From contig NZ_SIRP01000001.1 of the NCBI RefSeq assembly GCF_011634835.1, positions 2,847,511 to 2,911,510 on the forward strand: a DNA stretch of 64,000 nucleotides, given 5' to 3'. Below are positions 50,965-60,085 of the stretch, in pieces. The position numbers and the translations under genes are program-made. This DNA is from Isoptericola sp. BMS4. Lineage in GTDB: Bacteria > Actinomycetota > Actinomycetes > Actinomycetales > Cellulomonadaceae. The notes beneath the pieces were generated by a model that ran no database searches, was not told the origin of the DNA, and saw only the letters and a list, made by a program, of their open reading frames with translations. Numbering within the stretch: position 1 is the stretch's first letter; each line of letters opens with the position of its first letter.

Positions 50965-51722
50965 CGCGCTGCGGCCTCGTCGGCGGCCCGGCCGAAGTAG
51001 CGCCGCAGCGTCCGGTGCCACGGGTTGTGCGGCAGCTCGGGGTAGCACAGGGCCGCGGCCACGCAGTACTTGCTCACGGAGTGCGGGCGGATCGAGCGGC
51101 GCAGCAGGGCCCGGTCCATCGCGCCCGCGGCGCCGGGCGTCTTGGTCTCGACGAGCACGTCGTCGGGGCCGTGGAACTCCCGGCCCGCGCCGCGGCACAC
51201 GAGGTCGAGGTCGCAGGTCACCCGCTGGTCGTCGAGGTGGAGCGTCGTGCGGCGGTACACGGTCTCGACGACCGGGGACAGCCCGGCGGCCCGCACCGGG
51301 GCGAGCCGCTCCACGAATTCCGCCCCCGCTCCCCCGAGCTCGGCGGGCAGCCGGGGGTCGTGCTCGATGCGCTCCTTGACCGTGCGGCCCCGGTACCCCT
51401 TCGACTTCACCTCCAGCAGGCAGTCGCCGGAGTCGCAGTACGTGCGGGTGCGCACCTTGTAGCGCTGCCGGCGGCGCTGCACGTGGTCGCGGTAGAAGCC
51501 GAACCGCGGCGAGTCGAAGTACACGCTGCGGTACCGGAAGGCGCGCTGGTTGCCGATCTCGAGCACCCGGTAGCGGCCGCCGGCCTCGGCGAGGATCTCC
51601 GCGAGCGCCGCCCGGGGCACGAAGTACTTGCGGTCGACCCGGGTCATCAGGCCCGCCCGGGCGTCGAGCTCGCCGAGGGAGACCGGCTCGAGGTCGCCGA
51701 CGACGTCGTCCAGTGCGCTCAT
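50901..51722 (-). CDS. VTC-domain protein (polyphosphate polymerase-like fold)
   Basis: A 273-residue VTC domain. The tunnel-forming basic strands are visible: R-V-D-R-K-Y near 28-33, Y-R-S-V-Y-F-D near 62-68, R-R-R-Q-R-Y-K-V-R-T-R near 82-92, L-E-V-K-S-K near 101-106 and E-T-K near 195. In yeast this domain makes polyphosphate; in bacteria it usually pairs with a DUF4956 membrane protein and its product is not established. ATG overlaps the DUF4956 stop (ATGA). The C-terminal 20 residues lie inside the convergent oxidoreductase gene. Confidence 0.88.
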   Translation of the reverse strand: MSALDDVVGDLEPVSLGELDARAGLMTRVDRKYFVPRAALAEILAEAGGRYRVLEIGNQRAFRYRSVYFDSPRFGFYRDHVQRRRQRYKVRTRTYCDSGDCLLEVKSKGYRGRTVKERIEHDPRLPAELGGAGAEFVERLAPVRAAGLSPVVETVYRRTTLHLDDQRVTCDLDLVCRGAGREFHGPDDVLVETKTPGAAGAMDRALLRRSIRPHSVSKYCVAAALCYPELPHNPWHRTLRRYFGRAADEAAARQDPSPWRSSSAASTARWNVG

Positions 51723-52333
51723 GCGCTCACCCGCTCCGCCGGCGCGGACACCGGGGTCGCCTCTGCCGGCGTCCCCGGGGTGGTCATGGCGTGGGCGGCC
51801 CGGTAGCGCACGTCGACGAGCGTCGTGTCGCGCACCAGGTCCAGGTCGAGCACCTCGACGCGCAGCACGCGGCCGCCCAGCAGGCGCTCCAGGTGCGCGA
51901 CCAGCCGCGGCTCGTCGCCGTAGGCGCGGTCCACGGTGACGGTGTGCCGGCGCGTGCGCGACGCGACCCGCGGGCTGTCCACGACCGCCGTCACGACCAG
52001 CATCAGCGCGGTGAGGGCGGGGGTGACCCACGCCGGGCCGGGCTGCAGGCCCGCCAGCAGGCCGAGGGCGAGCGCGGTGAAGTAGTAGGCGATCTCCTGC
52101 TGCGTGATCTGGTCGGACCGCAGCCGGATGATCGACAGGATGCCGAACAGGCCCATGCCCAGCCCGATGCTCACCTCGACGGAGCCCAGCGCCATCGTGA
52201 CGGCGAGGACGCCGACGTTGAGCGCGAAGTAGGACAGCATGAGGTCGCGCCTGCGGTGCCGGCGGAAGTAGAGCACGTACGCGAGGACGACGACCGCCGC
52301 GAGGTCGGTGGCGATCGGGAGCAGGGCTGTCAT
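51719..52333 (-). CDS. DUF4956 membrane protein
   Basis: A 204-residue protein with four transmembrane helices in the first half (about 6-22, 33-52, 57-73, 86-120), including the signature G-L-F-G-I-L-S-I-I-R-L-R-S near 62-74, and a cytosolic C-terminal domain (130-204). It is the standard partner of bacterial VTC-domain proteins and may anchor or export its product. ATG with GGAG upstream on the minus strand; first gene of the pair. About 250 bases separate it from the divergent next gene. Confidence 0.88.
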   Translation of the reverse strand: MTALLPIATDLAAVVVLAYVLYFRRHRRRDLMLSYFALNVGVLAVTMALGSVEVSIGLGMGLFGILSIIRLRSDQITQQEIAYYFTALALGLLAGLQPGPAWVTPALTALMLVVTAVVDSPRVASRTRRHTVTVDRAYGDEPRLVAHLERLLGGRVLRVEVLDLDLVRDTTLVDVRYRAAHAMTTPGTPAEATPVSAPAERVSA

Positions 52334-52582
52334 GGGTGGTTCTCCTTGTCGGGGACTCCGGCCGTGATCGGCCGGACAACGCGTCACCGACCCTTCCCGA
52401 CCGCCCTGTGAGGCCGATGGGACGAGCATGGGAGAACCCTCCCACCAGCACGTTCGCCCCTCGCTGGGGCGGGGCGCGCGGGGCGGGGCTCCGCTAGCCT
52501 GCTGCTCACGCCGTCCGCCGGCCGGCCCCGCGGGCGGGCGCGAGCACGTCGACCGAACTGCCGACAGACCTTGGAGAGCCCG

Positions 52583-53104
52583 ATGCCCGTGCCCTTCGTC
52601 CGCGACGAGACCTTCACCCTGCTGCACCGGGGCAACACCGTGGCGAGGACGGTGGAGACCTCGGACGGGGCGCGCGCATTCGGCTGGGCGTACAGCGGCG
52701 AGCGCTGGTCGGCCACCCGCCCGGAGGACGGCGAGCCGCCGGCCGACGTGACCGTGATCTGCCCGGTGTGCTCCCTGCCGCTGCGCTACCGCGTCTACTC
52801 GGTGGCCGCGGCGGACAAGATCCGCGCGTCGTTCCGCTGGGCGGCGGCGGTCGTCGCCGTGGTCGCCGTCCTCGGCGTGGTGCTCGCCGCCCAGATGATC
52901 GGGATCGCCGACGACAGCGCGCTGCCTGACGCGGAACGGGACGCCGCCGTCCCCGGAGTGGTCACGGGCGTGCTGGTGGCGATGGCCGGGCTCACGGGCG
53001 CATGGGCGCTCTTCCTCAAGGCGAACGCGCAGGTCGGGGTCACCGGACGCGGGGCGGGGGCTGCCGGCTACGCCAAGCACGTCGTGGGCCGCGAGGGCGA
53101 GTAG
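52583..53104 (+). CDS. Small membrane protein with Cys pair
   Basis: A 173-residue protein of unknown function. A soluble N-terminal part (1-85) ends in V-I-C-P-V-C-S-L-P-L, a single C-x-x-C that may hold metal or form a disulfide, followed by two transmembrane helices (about 89-110 and 128-152). ATG at 52583 has GGAG six bases upstream; TAGCCT at 52495-52500 may be the promoter. Divergent from the VTC/DUF4956 pair. Confidence 0.75.
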   Translation: MPVPFVRDETFTLLHRGNTVARTVETSDGARAFGWAYSGERWSATRPEDGEPPADVTVICPVCSLPLRYRVYSVAAADKIRASFRWAAAVVAVVAVLGVVLAAQMIGIADDSALPDAERDAAVPGVVTGVLVAMAGLTGAWALFLKANAQVGVTGRGAGAAGYAKHVVGREGE

Positions 53105-53197
53105 CGGCACGGCCGACCACGGTTGGCGGGTGTCAGCACGGGGAGGGTGGTGCGCGGACGTGACCGGGCTACGCTCGTCGGGAGGGCAGGTGTCGTC

Positions 53198-54868
53198 ATG
53201 GGTGTCACGGAGGACCTGGAACAGGCACGCGCGGCGTACGAGCGCCGTGAGTGGCTCGACGCCTACCGCGGGCTGTCCGGGCTCGAGGACGACGTCCTCC
53301 CGTTCGCGGACCTGCTCGACCTGGCGACCGCCGCCTACCTCACGGGACGTCACGACGACTGCGTCCTGGTGCTCCAGCGCGCCTACCAGCGCGCCCTCGA
53401 CTCGGTGGACGCCGTCGGCGCGGCCCGTGCCGCGGGCTGGTTGTGCCAGCTGCTGGTCGACGACGGCGAGCTCGCGGTCGCGGACGGCTGGGCCGCCCGC
53501 GCCGAGCGGCTGCTCGACGCGTCCGGGGCCGGACCCGACGAGCCCGCCGAGCGGGGCCTGCTGCGCTGCACCCGGATCTTCCGGCTGCTCGCCGCGGGAG
53601 ACGTCGGCGCGGCCCTCGAGACGGCCCGCGAGGTGGCGGACTTCGGCGAGAGGTTCGACGACGCCGACCTGCGCGCCCTCGGCCTGCTGACGCAGGGACG
53701 GCTCCTGACGCTGACGGGACAGGTGCGCGAGGGCCTGCGGTGCATGGACGAGGCGATGGTCGGCGTCGTCGCCGGCGAGGTCTCCCCGGTGGCCGCCGGC
53801 CTCGTGTACTGCTCGATGATCGAGGGCTGTACGTCGGTGTCGGACTTCGGACGCGCGGCCGAGTGGACCCACGCGCTCACCGCCTGGTGCGCCGCCCAGC
53901 CGGGGATCGTGGTGTTCACGGGGCAGTGCGCGGTGCACCGCGCGCAGCTGCTGCGCCTGCACGGACGGTACGACGCCGCGCTCGCCGAGCTGGACCGCGC
54001 CGCGGAGCGCTACGAGCTCGCCGGCGAGGAGGAGGCTGGCCGGCTCGTGGCGGCCGAGCGGGGCGACGTCCTGCAGATCCTGGGTCGCGACGGCGAGGCG
54101 GAGGAGGCCTACGCGCTCGCCGCGGCGGACGGCCGCGACGCGGACCTGGCGGCCCCCGGTCGTGCCCTGCTGTGGCTGCGCCGACGTCGGCACGGGACGG
54201 CCCGGGACGCCGTGCGGCGCATGCTCGCCGAGGCGGGCGACCCCGCGACCCGCAGCCGCGTGCTGCCCGCGGCGGCCGAGGTGCTCGCGGCGACCGGCGA
54301 CGTCGACGAGGCCGGCACGGCGGCCGACGAGCTGCGCCGGCTGGCCGAGACGTTCGGCGTCCCGGCCCTGCACGCGGCGTCCGCGTGCGCGACGGCGCGG
54401 GTCGCCGTCGCGCGCGCGGACGCGGCCACCGCCACCGCGTCCGCCCGGACGGCGGTCGCCGGCTGGTCGGCCCTGTCCGCCACCCACGAGGCGGCGCGCT
54501 GCCGGGTGGTGCTCGGCGAGGCGCTGCGGCTGCGCGGGGACGAGGGCGTCGCACGCGCGGAGCTCCGCGCCGCCCGCGCGACGTTCGTGGCGATCGGGGC
54601 GGCCCCCGACGCCCGTCGCTGCACCCACCTGCTGGGCGAGGACGCGGCGCCACACCGTCTCAGCGACCGCGAGCTCGACGTGCTGCGCCTGGTGGCCACC
54701 GGCTGCACCAACGCCGCCGTCGCGGCCGAGCTCGGCATCGCCCCCAAGACGGTGTCGCGGCACCTGTCGAACATCTTCGCCAAGCTGGACGTCACGACGC
54801 GGACCGCGGCGGCGGCGTTCGCCTACGACCACGGCCTCGCGCCGCTGGGGCGTTCGACCCACGCGTGA
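53198..54868 (+). CDS. LuxR family regulator with helical-repeat sensor region
   Basis: A 556-residue regulator. Residues about 1-470 are Ala-rich paired helices of the tetratricopeptide type (A-R-A-A-Y-E-R-R-E-W-L-D-A-Y-R-G-L at the start is typical). The LuxR HTH is at about 490-550: L-S-D-R-E-L-D-V-L-R-L-V-A-T-G-C-T-N and K-T-V-S-R-H-L-S-N-I-F. No ATPase domain, so it is a short relative of LAL-type regulators. Often placed before a flavin monooxygenase gene in actinobacteria, as here, and probably controls it. ATG at 53198 is preferred; a longer frame begins at 53123. Confidence 0.85.
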   Translation: MGVTEDLEQARAAYERREWLDAYRGLSGLEDDVLPFADLLDLATAAYLTGRHDDCVLVLQRAYQRALDSVDAVGAARAAGWLCQLLVDDGELAVADGWAARAERLLDASGAGPDEPAERGLLRCTRIFRLLAAGDVGAALETAREVADFGERFDDADLRALGLLTQGRLLTLTGQVREGLRCMDEAMVGVVAGEVSPVAAGLVYCSMIEGCTSVSDFGRAAEWTHALTAWCAAQPGIVVFTGQCAVHRAQLLRLHGRYDAALAELDRAAERYELAGEEEAGRLVAAERGDVLQILGRDGEAEEAYALAAADGRDADLAAPGRALLWLRRRRHGTARDAVRRMLAEAGDPATRSRVLPAAAEVLAATGDVDEAGTAADELRRLAETFGVPALHAASACATARVAVARADAATATASARTAVAGWSALSATHEAARCRVVLGEALRLRGDEGVARAELRAARATFVAIGAAPDARRCTHLLGEDAAPHRLSDRELDVLRLVATGCTNAAVAAELGIAPKTVSRHLSNIFAKLDVTTRTAAAAFAYDHGLAPLGRSTHA

Positions 54869-54946
54869 TCCGCGGGTCTGGGTGTCGCGACCGATGCGCC
54901 CGGCCCGCCCTCGCGCCTAGCGTCGGTGGCGCGAAGGAGGCGGATC

Positions 54947-56038
54947 ATGGCCGAGCGCAGCGAGCACGTGCCGACACTCGTGATCGGCGGCGGGCAGGCG
55001 GGCCTCGCGGTCGCGCACCACCTGCGGGCCCGCGGCAGCGAGTGCCTCGTCGTCGAGGCGAACGCCCGGGTCGGCGACAGCTGGCGCCGGCACTGGGACT
55101 CGATCCGGCTGTTCACCCCCGGCCGGTACGACGGACTGCCGGGCATGCGGTTCCCGGGGGACCCCCGGCGGTACCCCGGCAAGGACGACATGGCGGACTA
55201 CCTCGAGGCGTACGCCGCCGAGCAGGACCTCCCCGTGCGGCTCCGCACCCGGGTGGACCGCCTCGGCGCAGGCCCCGACGGCGGCTTCGTCGCCTCGGTC
55301 GGCACCGCCGAGATCACCTGTGAGCACGTGGTGGTCGCGACCGGCACGTACACCGGGCGACCGCGGGTCCCGGCGTGCGCTGCCGAGCTCGCGCCGGGGG
55401 TCCGGCAGCTGCACTCCAGCGAGTACCACCGGCCGTCGGACCTGCTGCCGGGGCCCGCGCTCGTCGTCGGCGCGGCGAACTCCGGCTGCGAGATCGCGTT
55501 CGAGCTCGCCGCGGACCGGCGCGTCGTCCTGTGCGGGCGGGACCCGGGTCACGAACCGTTCCGGCCCGGCACCGCCGCGGACAGGCTGGCCGTGCCGGCG
55601 ACCGTCTTCGTCGCCCGGCACGTCGCCACCCGCCGCGGGCCGCTGGGCCGCCGCCTGCTGACGTTCCGGCACCACGGCATCCCTGTCGGCCGGGTCCGGG
55701 CGAAGGACCTGCGGGCGCGGGGCGTCGAGAAGGTCGAGGCCCGCATGACCGGCGTCGAGGGAGGGATGCCCGCGCTCGGCGACGGCAGCGTGCACGAGGT
55801 CGCGAACGTGGTGTGGTGCACGGGGTTCGCGCCGGACTACGGGTGGATCGACCTGCCCGCGTTCGACGACGACGGCTTCCCGCGCGAGTACCGAGGGATC
55901 GCCGACGACGTGCCCGGCCTGTACTTCTGCGGGCTCGTGCTGCAGCACTCCGTCGCGTCGTCGGTGCTGCCGGGCGTCGGCCGGGACGCGGCGTTCGTGG
56001 CCCGCGCGCTCACAGCAGCCCCAGAGCGACCGCGATGA
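54947..56038 (+). CDS. Flavin-containing monooxygenase-like NAD(P)/FAD oxidoreductase
   Basis: A 363-residue flavoprotein related to CzcO/ArsO-type monooxygenases. FAD motif G-G-G-Q-A-G at 11-16, then R-V-G-D-S-W-R-R-H-W near 39-48, G-T-Y-T-G-R-P near 134, NADP motif V-G-A-A-N-S-G near 176-182, and C-T-G-F-A-P-D-Y near 290. The canonical F-x-G-x-x-x-H-x-x-x-Y/F motif appears as V-R-Q-L-H-S-S-E-Y. ATG at 54947 has AAGGAGG upstream. Its last 29 bases overlap the convergent crtEb gene. Substrate unknown; expression probably depends on the LuxR protein before it. Confidence 0.85.
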   Translation: MAERSEHVPTLVIGGGQAGLAVAHHLRARGSECLVVEANARVGDSWRRHWDSIRLFTPGRYDGLPGMRFPGDPRRYPGKDDMADYLEAYAAEQDLPVRLRTRVDRLGAGPDGGFVASVGTAEITCEHVVVATGTYTGRPRVPACAAELAPGVRQLHSSEYHRPSDLLPGPALVVGAANSGCEIAFELAADRRVVLCGRDPGHEPFRPGTAADRLAVPATVFVARHVATRRGPLGRRLLTFRHHGIPVGRVRAKDLRARGVEKVEARMTGVEGGMPALGDGSVHEVANVVWCTGFAPDYGWIDLPAFDDDGFPREYRGIADDVPGLYFCGLVLQHSVASSVLPGVGRDAAFVARALTAAPERPR

Positions 56039-56939
56039 GGAGCTGCGTCACGAGGAACCCGCTGACCATGTTCAGCCAGAGGAACCGGCGCCACCCCGGC
56101 CGGGCCCGCTCGCACTCCTCGTCACGGAGCCGGCGGTACGGCGCGATGCTGAACAGGTACGGCAGCGGGACGACCGCGGCGAGCAGGGCCGGCCACCCCG
56201 CGGCCGCCATCGCCACGGCCGCGAGCGCGTAGCCCGCCATCGCCGCCCGCACCGTGGCGCCGGCGCCGAGCCATGTGGCGACCGAGGCGATGCCGGCCGC
56301 CCGGTCGGCGACGACGTCCTGCACGGCACCGAACGCGTGCGAGGCCATCCCCCACAGGAAGAAGGCCACGAGGGTCGCGACCGCGGTCCGGCCCGGCTCG
56401 GCGCCCGCGAGCGCGAGGCCGAACACGGCGGGGCTGACGAAGTGCGTGCTGGACGTGACGGAGTCCAGCACCGGGCGCTCCTTGAACCGGAGCACGGGGA
56501 CGGAGTAGGCGACGACGGCGACGACGCTCACGGCGAGCACCGCCGTCGACGCCGGCGTCCCGGCCAGGACAAGGAACACCAGGAAGGGCGCGTTGGCCAG
56601 GCCGGACGCCCACAGCACCGTGCGGTGCCAGGCCCGGTCCAGCACCACGCCCTCGACGCCGCCCTTGCGGGGGTTGCGCAGGTCCGACTCGTAGTCGAAG
56701 ACGTCGTTCACCCCGTACATCAGCAGGTTGTACGGGATCAGGAAGTACAGCGCGCCGACCACGAGGACGGCGTCGAGACCACCGCCGCCCAGCAGGTAGG
56801 CGGCCGCGAACGGGTAGGCCGTGTTGACCCAGCTGATCGGGCGGGACGCTCCCAGGAGCTGGGCGAGGACGCCGCCCGGCACCGACCGCGAGACCCCGGC
56901 CGACGCGCCTGCCGAGCCCGACGGGGCCGGCGCGCTCAC
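56010..56939 (-). CDS. crtEb: Lycopene elongase/hydratase-type UbiA prenyltransferase
   Basis: A 309-residue UbiA-family membrane enzyme. Prenyl diphosphate motifs are N-D-V-F-D-Y-E-S-D (78-86) and D-V-V-A-D (208-212); eight or nine helices fill the rest. As last gene of a carotenoid operon beside crtYe/crtYf it should add two dimethylallyl units to lycopene, giving C50 flavuxanthin, as CrtEb in Corynebacterium glutamicum or CrtE2 in Micrococcus. GTG start overlaps the crtYf stop (GTGA). Confidence 0.9.
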   Translation of the reverse strand: MSAPAPSGSAGASAGVSRSVPGGVLAQLLGASRPISWVNTAYPFAAAYLLGGGGLDAVLVVGALYFLIPYNLLMYGVNDVFDYESDLRNPRKGGVEGVVLDRAWHRTVLWASGLANAPFLVFLVLAGTPASTAVLAVSVVAVVAYSVPVLRFKERPVLDSVTSSTHFVSPAVFGLALAGAEPGRTAVATLVAFFLWGMASHAFGAVQDVVADRAAGIASVATWLGAGATVRAAMAGYALAAVAMAAAGWPALLAAVVPLPYLFSIAPYRRLRDEECERARPGWRRFLWLNMVSGFLVTQLLIAVALGLL

Positions 56940-57265
56940 GCCGCCTCCTCACGCGCGGGTCCCCCGCGACCGCCGAGCAGCTGCCACACCGCGGGGAGCA
57001 GGAGCGCCGCGGCCAGGGGCCAGGCGAAGTCCTCCACGGGCGCCGCGCCGACACGCAGCCCGCTCAGCGCGGCCTCGTCGAACCGGTAGAGGTCGGCCGC
57101 GATCATGAGCGAGTCGAAGACCGCCGTGAGGACGACGAGCGCGGCGGCCACGAGCACGACGCTCCCCCACCACCGGGCACCCGGCCGCACCCGGACCGCG
57201 CACACCAGGGCCACCACCGCCGCGACGACGACGACGCCGCACGCCAGCCAGCCGTAAGAGCTCAT
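56936..57265 (-). CDS. crtYf: C50 carotenoid cyclase subunit
   Basis: A 109-residue membrane protein with three hydrophobic helices. V-F-D-S-L-M-I-A-A-D-L-Y-R-F-D near 49-63 matches the conserved core of the lycopene cyclase subunit family, and P-V-E-D-F-A-W-P near 76-83 is the P-x-E-D/E-x-x-x motif of these cyclases. Works as a heterodimer with the product of the preceding gene to form the end rings of a C50 carotenoid. Whether rings are epsilon (decaprenoxanthin) or gamma (sarcinaxanthin) cannot be told. ATG overlaps the crtYe stop. Confidence 0.85.
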   Translation of the reverse strand: MSSYGWLACGVVVVAAVVALVCAVRVRPGARWWGSVVLVAAALVVLTAVFDSLMIAADLYRFDEAALSGLRVGAAPVEDFAWPLAAALLLPAVWQLLGGRGGPAREEAA

Positions 57266-57612
57266 CGACCCACCTCCTGCTCACGACGGGCGCGAGCCGA
57301 CCGCCGCGCGCCGAACCGTTCGGCGACACCCCACAGCACCATCGTGAGGTAGCACAGGAACGTCACGAAGACGACCTCCTCGATCGGCAGGTGCGGCAGG
57401 ACCTCGATCCCGCTCAGGGCCGCGCCGCCTCCGCGACCGTAGAACCCGAGCGCGATCGCCGCGAGGTCGGCGAGCAGGAAGAACACCACCCCGCACGCGA
57501 CGGTGACGGCGGCGCGGCGGGGCGTGGCGAACGCGAACAGGCGCCACCGCCGGTCCACGGCGGCCGTCCCCGCCACGGACACCAGGAGACACGCCAGGTA
57601 CAGCCACCTCAT
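57262..57612 (-). CDS. crtYe: C50 carotenoid cyclase subunit
   Basis: A 116-residue membrane protein with three helices, the partner of crtYf. D-R-R-W-R-L-F near 20-26 and L-P-I-E-E-V-V-F-V near 76-84 are the family signatures (the latter being the P-x-E-E motif). Heterodimeric cyclases of this type occur in actinobacteria and arose from the same ancestor as the archaeal and fungal CarRA cyclase domain. ATG at 57612 overlaps the crtI stop by four bases (ATGA). The C-terminal tail is basic. Confidence 0.87.
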   Translation of the reverse strand: MRWLYLACLLVSVAGTAAVDRRWRLFAFATPRRAAVTVACGVVFFLLADLAAIALGFYGRGGGAALSGIEVLPHLPIEEVVFVTFLCYLTMVLWGVAERFGARRSARARREQEVGR

Positions 57613-59180
57613 GCCGGCTCCGGCAGCGGGCCCGCGGACCTGTCCCCGCGCAGCCGCTTGAGGACGAGCTCCGCGCTGATCAGGCACATCGGCAGGCCGA
57701 TCCCCGGGATCGTGCTGGCCCCGGCATAGTAGAGGCCGTCCACGGCCCGGGAGGCGTTGCGTCCGCGCAGGAACGCGCTCTGTCGCCACGTGTGGGCCGG
57801 GCCCAGCGCTCCCCCGGACCAGGCGTGCAGGTCCGCGGCGAAGTCGCCCGGGCCGACCGTGCGCCGCAGGACGACGCGCTCGGCGAGGTCGTGGACGCCG
57901 GACCACTCCGCGACCAGCGTGACCGCGGCGTCCGCCACCCGCTCGACGGCGGGGTCGCCGGCGCCGTCGAGCCCGCCCCGGCCGAGCCGCGGGTCGGCCG
58001 GCACGGGAACGAGCACGAACAGGTTCTCGAACCCGTCGGGGGCGACCGTCGGGTCGGTCGCCGACGGGCGGCAGACGTAGCAGGAGGCAGGGTCCGGCAC
58101 CCGCTTCTGCGCACCGAAGACGTCGTCGAAGTTCCGTTCCCAGTCGCGGGTGAAGAAGAGCGAGTGGTGGGCCAGCTCCGGCAGCGCGCCGCGGACCCCG
58201 AGATTGACCAGGACGGCGCCCGGCCCGGGGTCGCGTCGCTCCCACCAGGGCTCCGGGTAGGTCTGCACCTCGGGCGGCAGCAGCGCGGTCTCGACGTGGT
58301 GCAGGTCCGCGGCGCCCACGACGACGTCGGCGGCGAGGAACCGCTCATGGCCGTCCTGCCGGAACCGGACGCCGGTGGCCCGGGCACGCCCGCGCGACGG
58401 CGTCGTCGTCGTGACGGCCGTGACCGTCGCGCCCGTGCGCAGGCGGGCGCCCTCCTTCTCGGCACGCGCGGCGATCGCCTCGACGACGCGGGCGAACCCG
58501 CCCCGCGGGTAGCGCACGCCGTCGACCAGGTCGAGGTGGCTCATCATGTGGTACATGCTGGGCGCCCGGTCCGGCGACGACCCGAGGAAGACGGCCGGAT
58601 ACCCGAGGATCTGACGGAGCCGCCGGTCGGAGAACGACCGCGCGACGAAGGTGTCCAGCGTGGTGCGCAGGAGGGAGACCAGGCGAGGCGCGCTCGCCAG
58701 GACCTCGCGGCGCAGGAACGGCACCGGCGACTCGAAGCTCGTGTAGAGGAAGCTGCGCGTCGCGACGTCGTGCACCTCGCGCGCCGACGCGAGGTAGCGC
58801 TCGAGCCGGGCCCCTGCCCCGGGCTCGAGCGCCTCGAACGTCGCGACGTTGGCCGCCACGTCGGCGCGCACGTCCACGGGGCGCTCGTCGCCCTCGAAGA
58901 AGACGCGGTACCCGGGGTCGAGGACGTCGAGGTCCAGCTCGGCCTCGGCCGTCGTGCCCAGCAGGCGGAAGAAGTGGTCGAAGGCCTCGGGCATCAGGTA
59001 CCAGGACGGACCGGTGTCGAAGCGGAACCCGTCCTGGGACCAGGAGCCCGCACGGCCGCCGAGGTGCTCCTGCTGCTCGAGCAGCTCCACGTCGTACCCG
59101 TCGCGCGCCAGCAGGGCGGCGGTCGCGAGCCCCGCGACACCGCCGCCGACGACGACCGCCCGCCGGGGCGTGCCCGTCAC
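57609..59180 (-). CDS. crtI: Phytoene desaturase
   Basis: A 523-residue CrtI-type FAD enzyme that converts phytoene to lycopene. The dinucleotide motif is V-V-V-G-G-G-V-A-G-L near 9-18, followed by L-G-G-R-A-G-S near 40; S-S-P-D-R-A-P-S-M-Y near 216 and the C-terminal signature D-G-L-Y-Y-A-G-A-S-T then P-G-I-G-L-P-M complete the family pattern. GTG start overlaps the crtB stop by four bases, and its own stop overlaps crtYe. Membrane-associated, uses oxygen or quinone as acceptor. Confidence 0.95.
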   Translation of the reverse strand: MTGTPRRAVVVGGGVAGLATAALLARDGYDVELLEQQEHLGGRAGSWSQDGFRFDTGPSWYLMPEAFDHFFRLLGTTAEAELDLDVLDPGYRVFFEGDERPVDVRADVAANVATFEALEPGAGARLERYLASAREVHDVATRSFLYTSFESPVPFLRREVLASAPRLVSLLRTTLDTFVARSFSDRRLRQILGYPAVFLGSSPDRAPSMYHMMSHLDLVDGVRYPRGGFARVVEAIAARAEKEGARLRTGATVTAVTTTTPSRGRARATGVRFRQDGHERFLAADVVVGAADLHHVETALLPPEVQTYPEPWWERRDPGPGAVLVNLGVRGALPELAHHSLFFTRDWERNFDDVFGAQKRVPDPASCYVCRPSATDPTVAPDGFENLFVLVPVPADPRLGRGGLDGAGDPAVERVADAAVTLVAEWSGVHDLAERVVLRRTVGPGDFAADLHAWSGGALGPAHTWRQSAFLRGRNASRAVDGLYYAGASTIPGIGLPMCLISAELVLKRLRGDRSAGPLPEPA

Positions 59181-60085
59181 GACCGGCCCCCGAGAACGAG
59201 GGCGCGCACCAGGATCCACGCCTTGCCCGCCGCGGGCACCCGCACGCGCGTGCGTCGCAGACGGCCCGGGGGCACGCGGCGCAGCCGGCGCGAGAGCGCG
59301 GCGAACAGCCCGTGGGCCGCGCCCACCGCCCGGCGGCTGCTGCGCGGCAGGCGCGCCACGGCGGTCGCGGCGACCGCGAGGTCGGCGTCGATGTCGTCGA
59401 GGATCTGGTCCCGGCGCGCGGCGTCGAGGCGCCCGCCGGTCCCCGGGAGGTAGGTCCGGCCCCGCAGGTCCTCGTCGGCGCCCAGGTCGCGCAGGAAGTT
59501 GACCTTCTGGAACGCCGCGCCGAGCCGCCGCGCCCCCGGGGCGAGATCGTCGTAGTCGGCCCGGTCCGCCGCGTCCGGGGCGGCGACGAACACCCGCAGG
59601 CACATCAGGCCGACCACCTCGGCGGACCCGTACACGTAGTCGGCGAGCGTGTTCTCGTCGTGGCTCGTCACGCTGAGGTCGGTGCGCATGGACGCGAAGA
59701 AGGGCCGGATCAGGTCGGACCCGATCCCGCACTCGCGCGCCGTCAGCGCGAAGGCGTGCACGACGAGGTTGGTGCTGCGGCCGGTCGCCACGGCGTCGAG
59801 GGTCTCGGCCTCGAGCGCGTCGAGCTGCGCCCCGGTCCGGGGGTCGCCCGCGGCCGGCCCGTCGACGAGCTCGTCGGCCACGCGGACGAGGGCGTACACG
59901 TCACGCACGTGGGTCCGGACGGGCTCCGCCAGCAGCCGGCAGGCCCAGCCGAACGACGTCGAGTAGCCGGCGATGACGGCGCGGGCGCTGCGGCGGGCGA
60001 CCCGGTCGTACAGGGGGTCCGCCGGGACGCTCGCCGCGGTGACGGGGACGGCCGACGCGGCACGGGCCTCGGTCCGGGCGGTCAT
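59177..60085 (-). CDS. crtB: Phytoene synthase
   Basis: A 302-residue squalene/phytoene synthase that condenses two geranylgeranyl diphosphates to phytoene. Asp-rich motifs are D-E-L-V-D (71-75) and N-F-L-R-D-L-G-A-D-E-D (195-205); the start Y-S-T-S-F near 41-45 is also conserved. Ends with a basic R-R-L-R-R-V-P-P-G-R tail common to actinobacterial members. ATG overlaps the crtE stop (ATGA). Confidence 0.95.
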   Translation of the reverse strand: MTARTEARAASAVPVTAASVPADPLYDRVARRSARAVIAGYSTSFGWACRLLAEPVRTHVRDVYALVRVADELVDGPAAGDPRTGAQLDALEAETLDAVATGRSTNLVVHAFALTARECGIGSDLIRPFFASMRTDLSVTSHDENTLADYVYGSAEVVGLMCLRVFVAAPDAADRADYDDLAPGARRLGAAFQKVNFLRDLGADEDLRGRTYLPGTGGRLDAARRDQILDDIDADLAVAATAVARLPRSSRRAVGAAHGLFAALSRRLRRVPPGRLRRTRVRVPAAGKAWILVRALVLGGRS

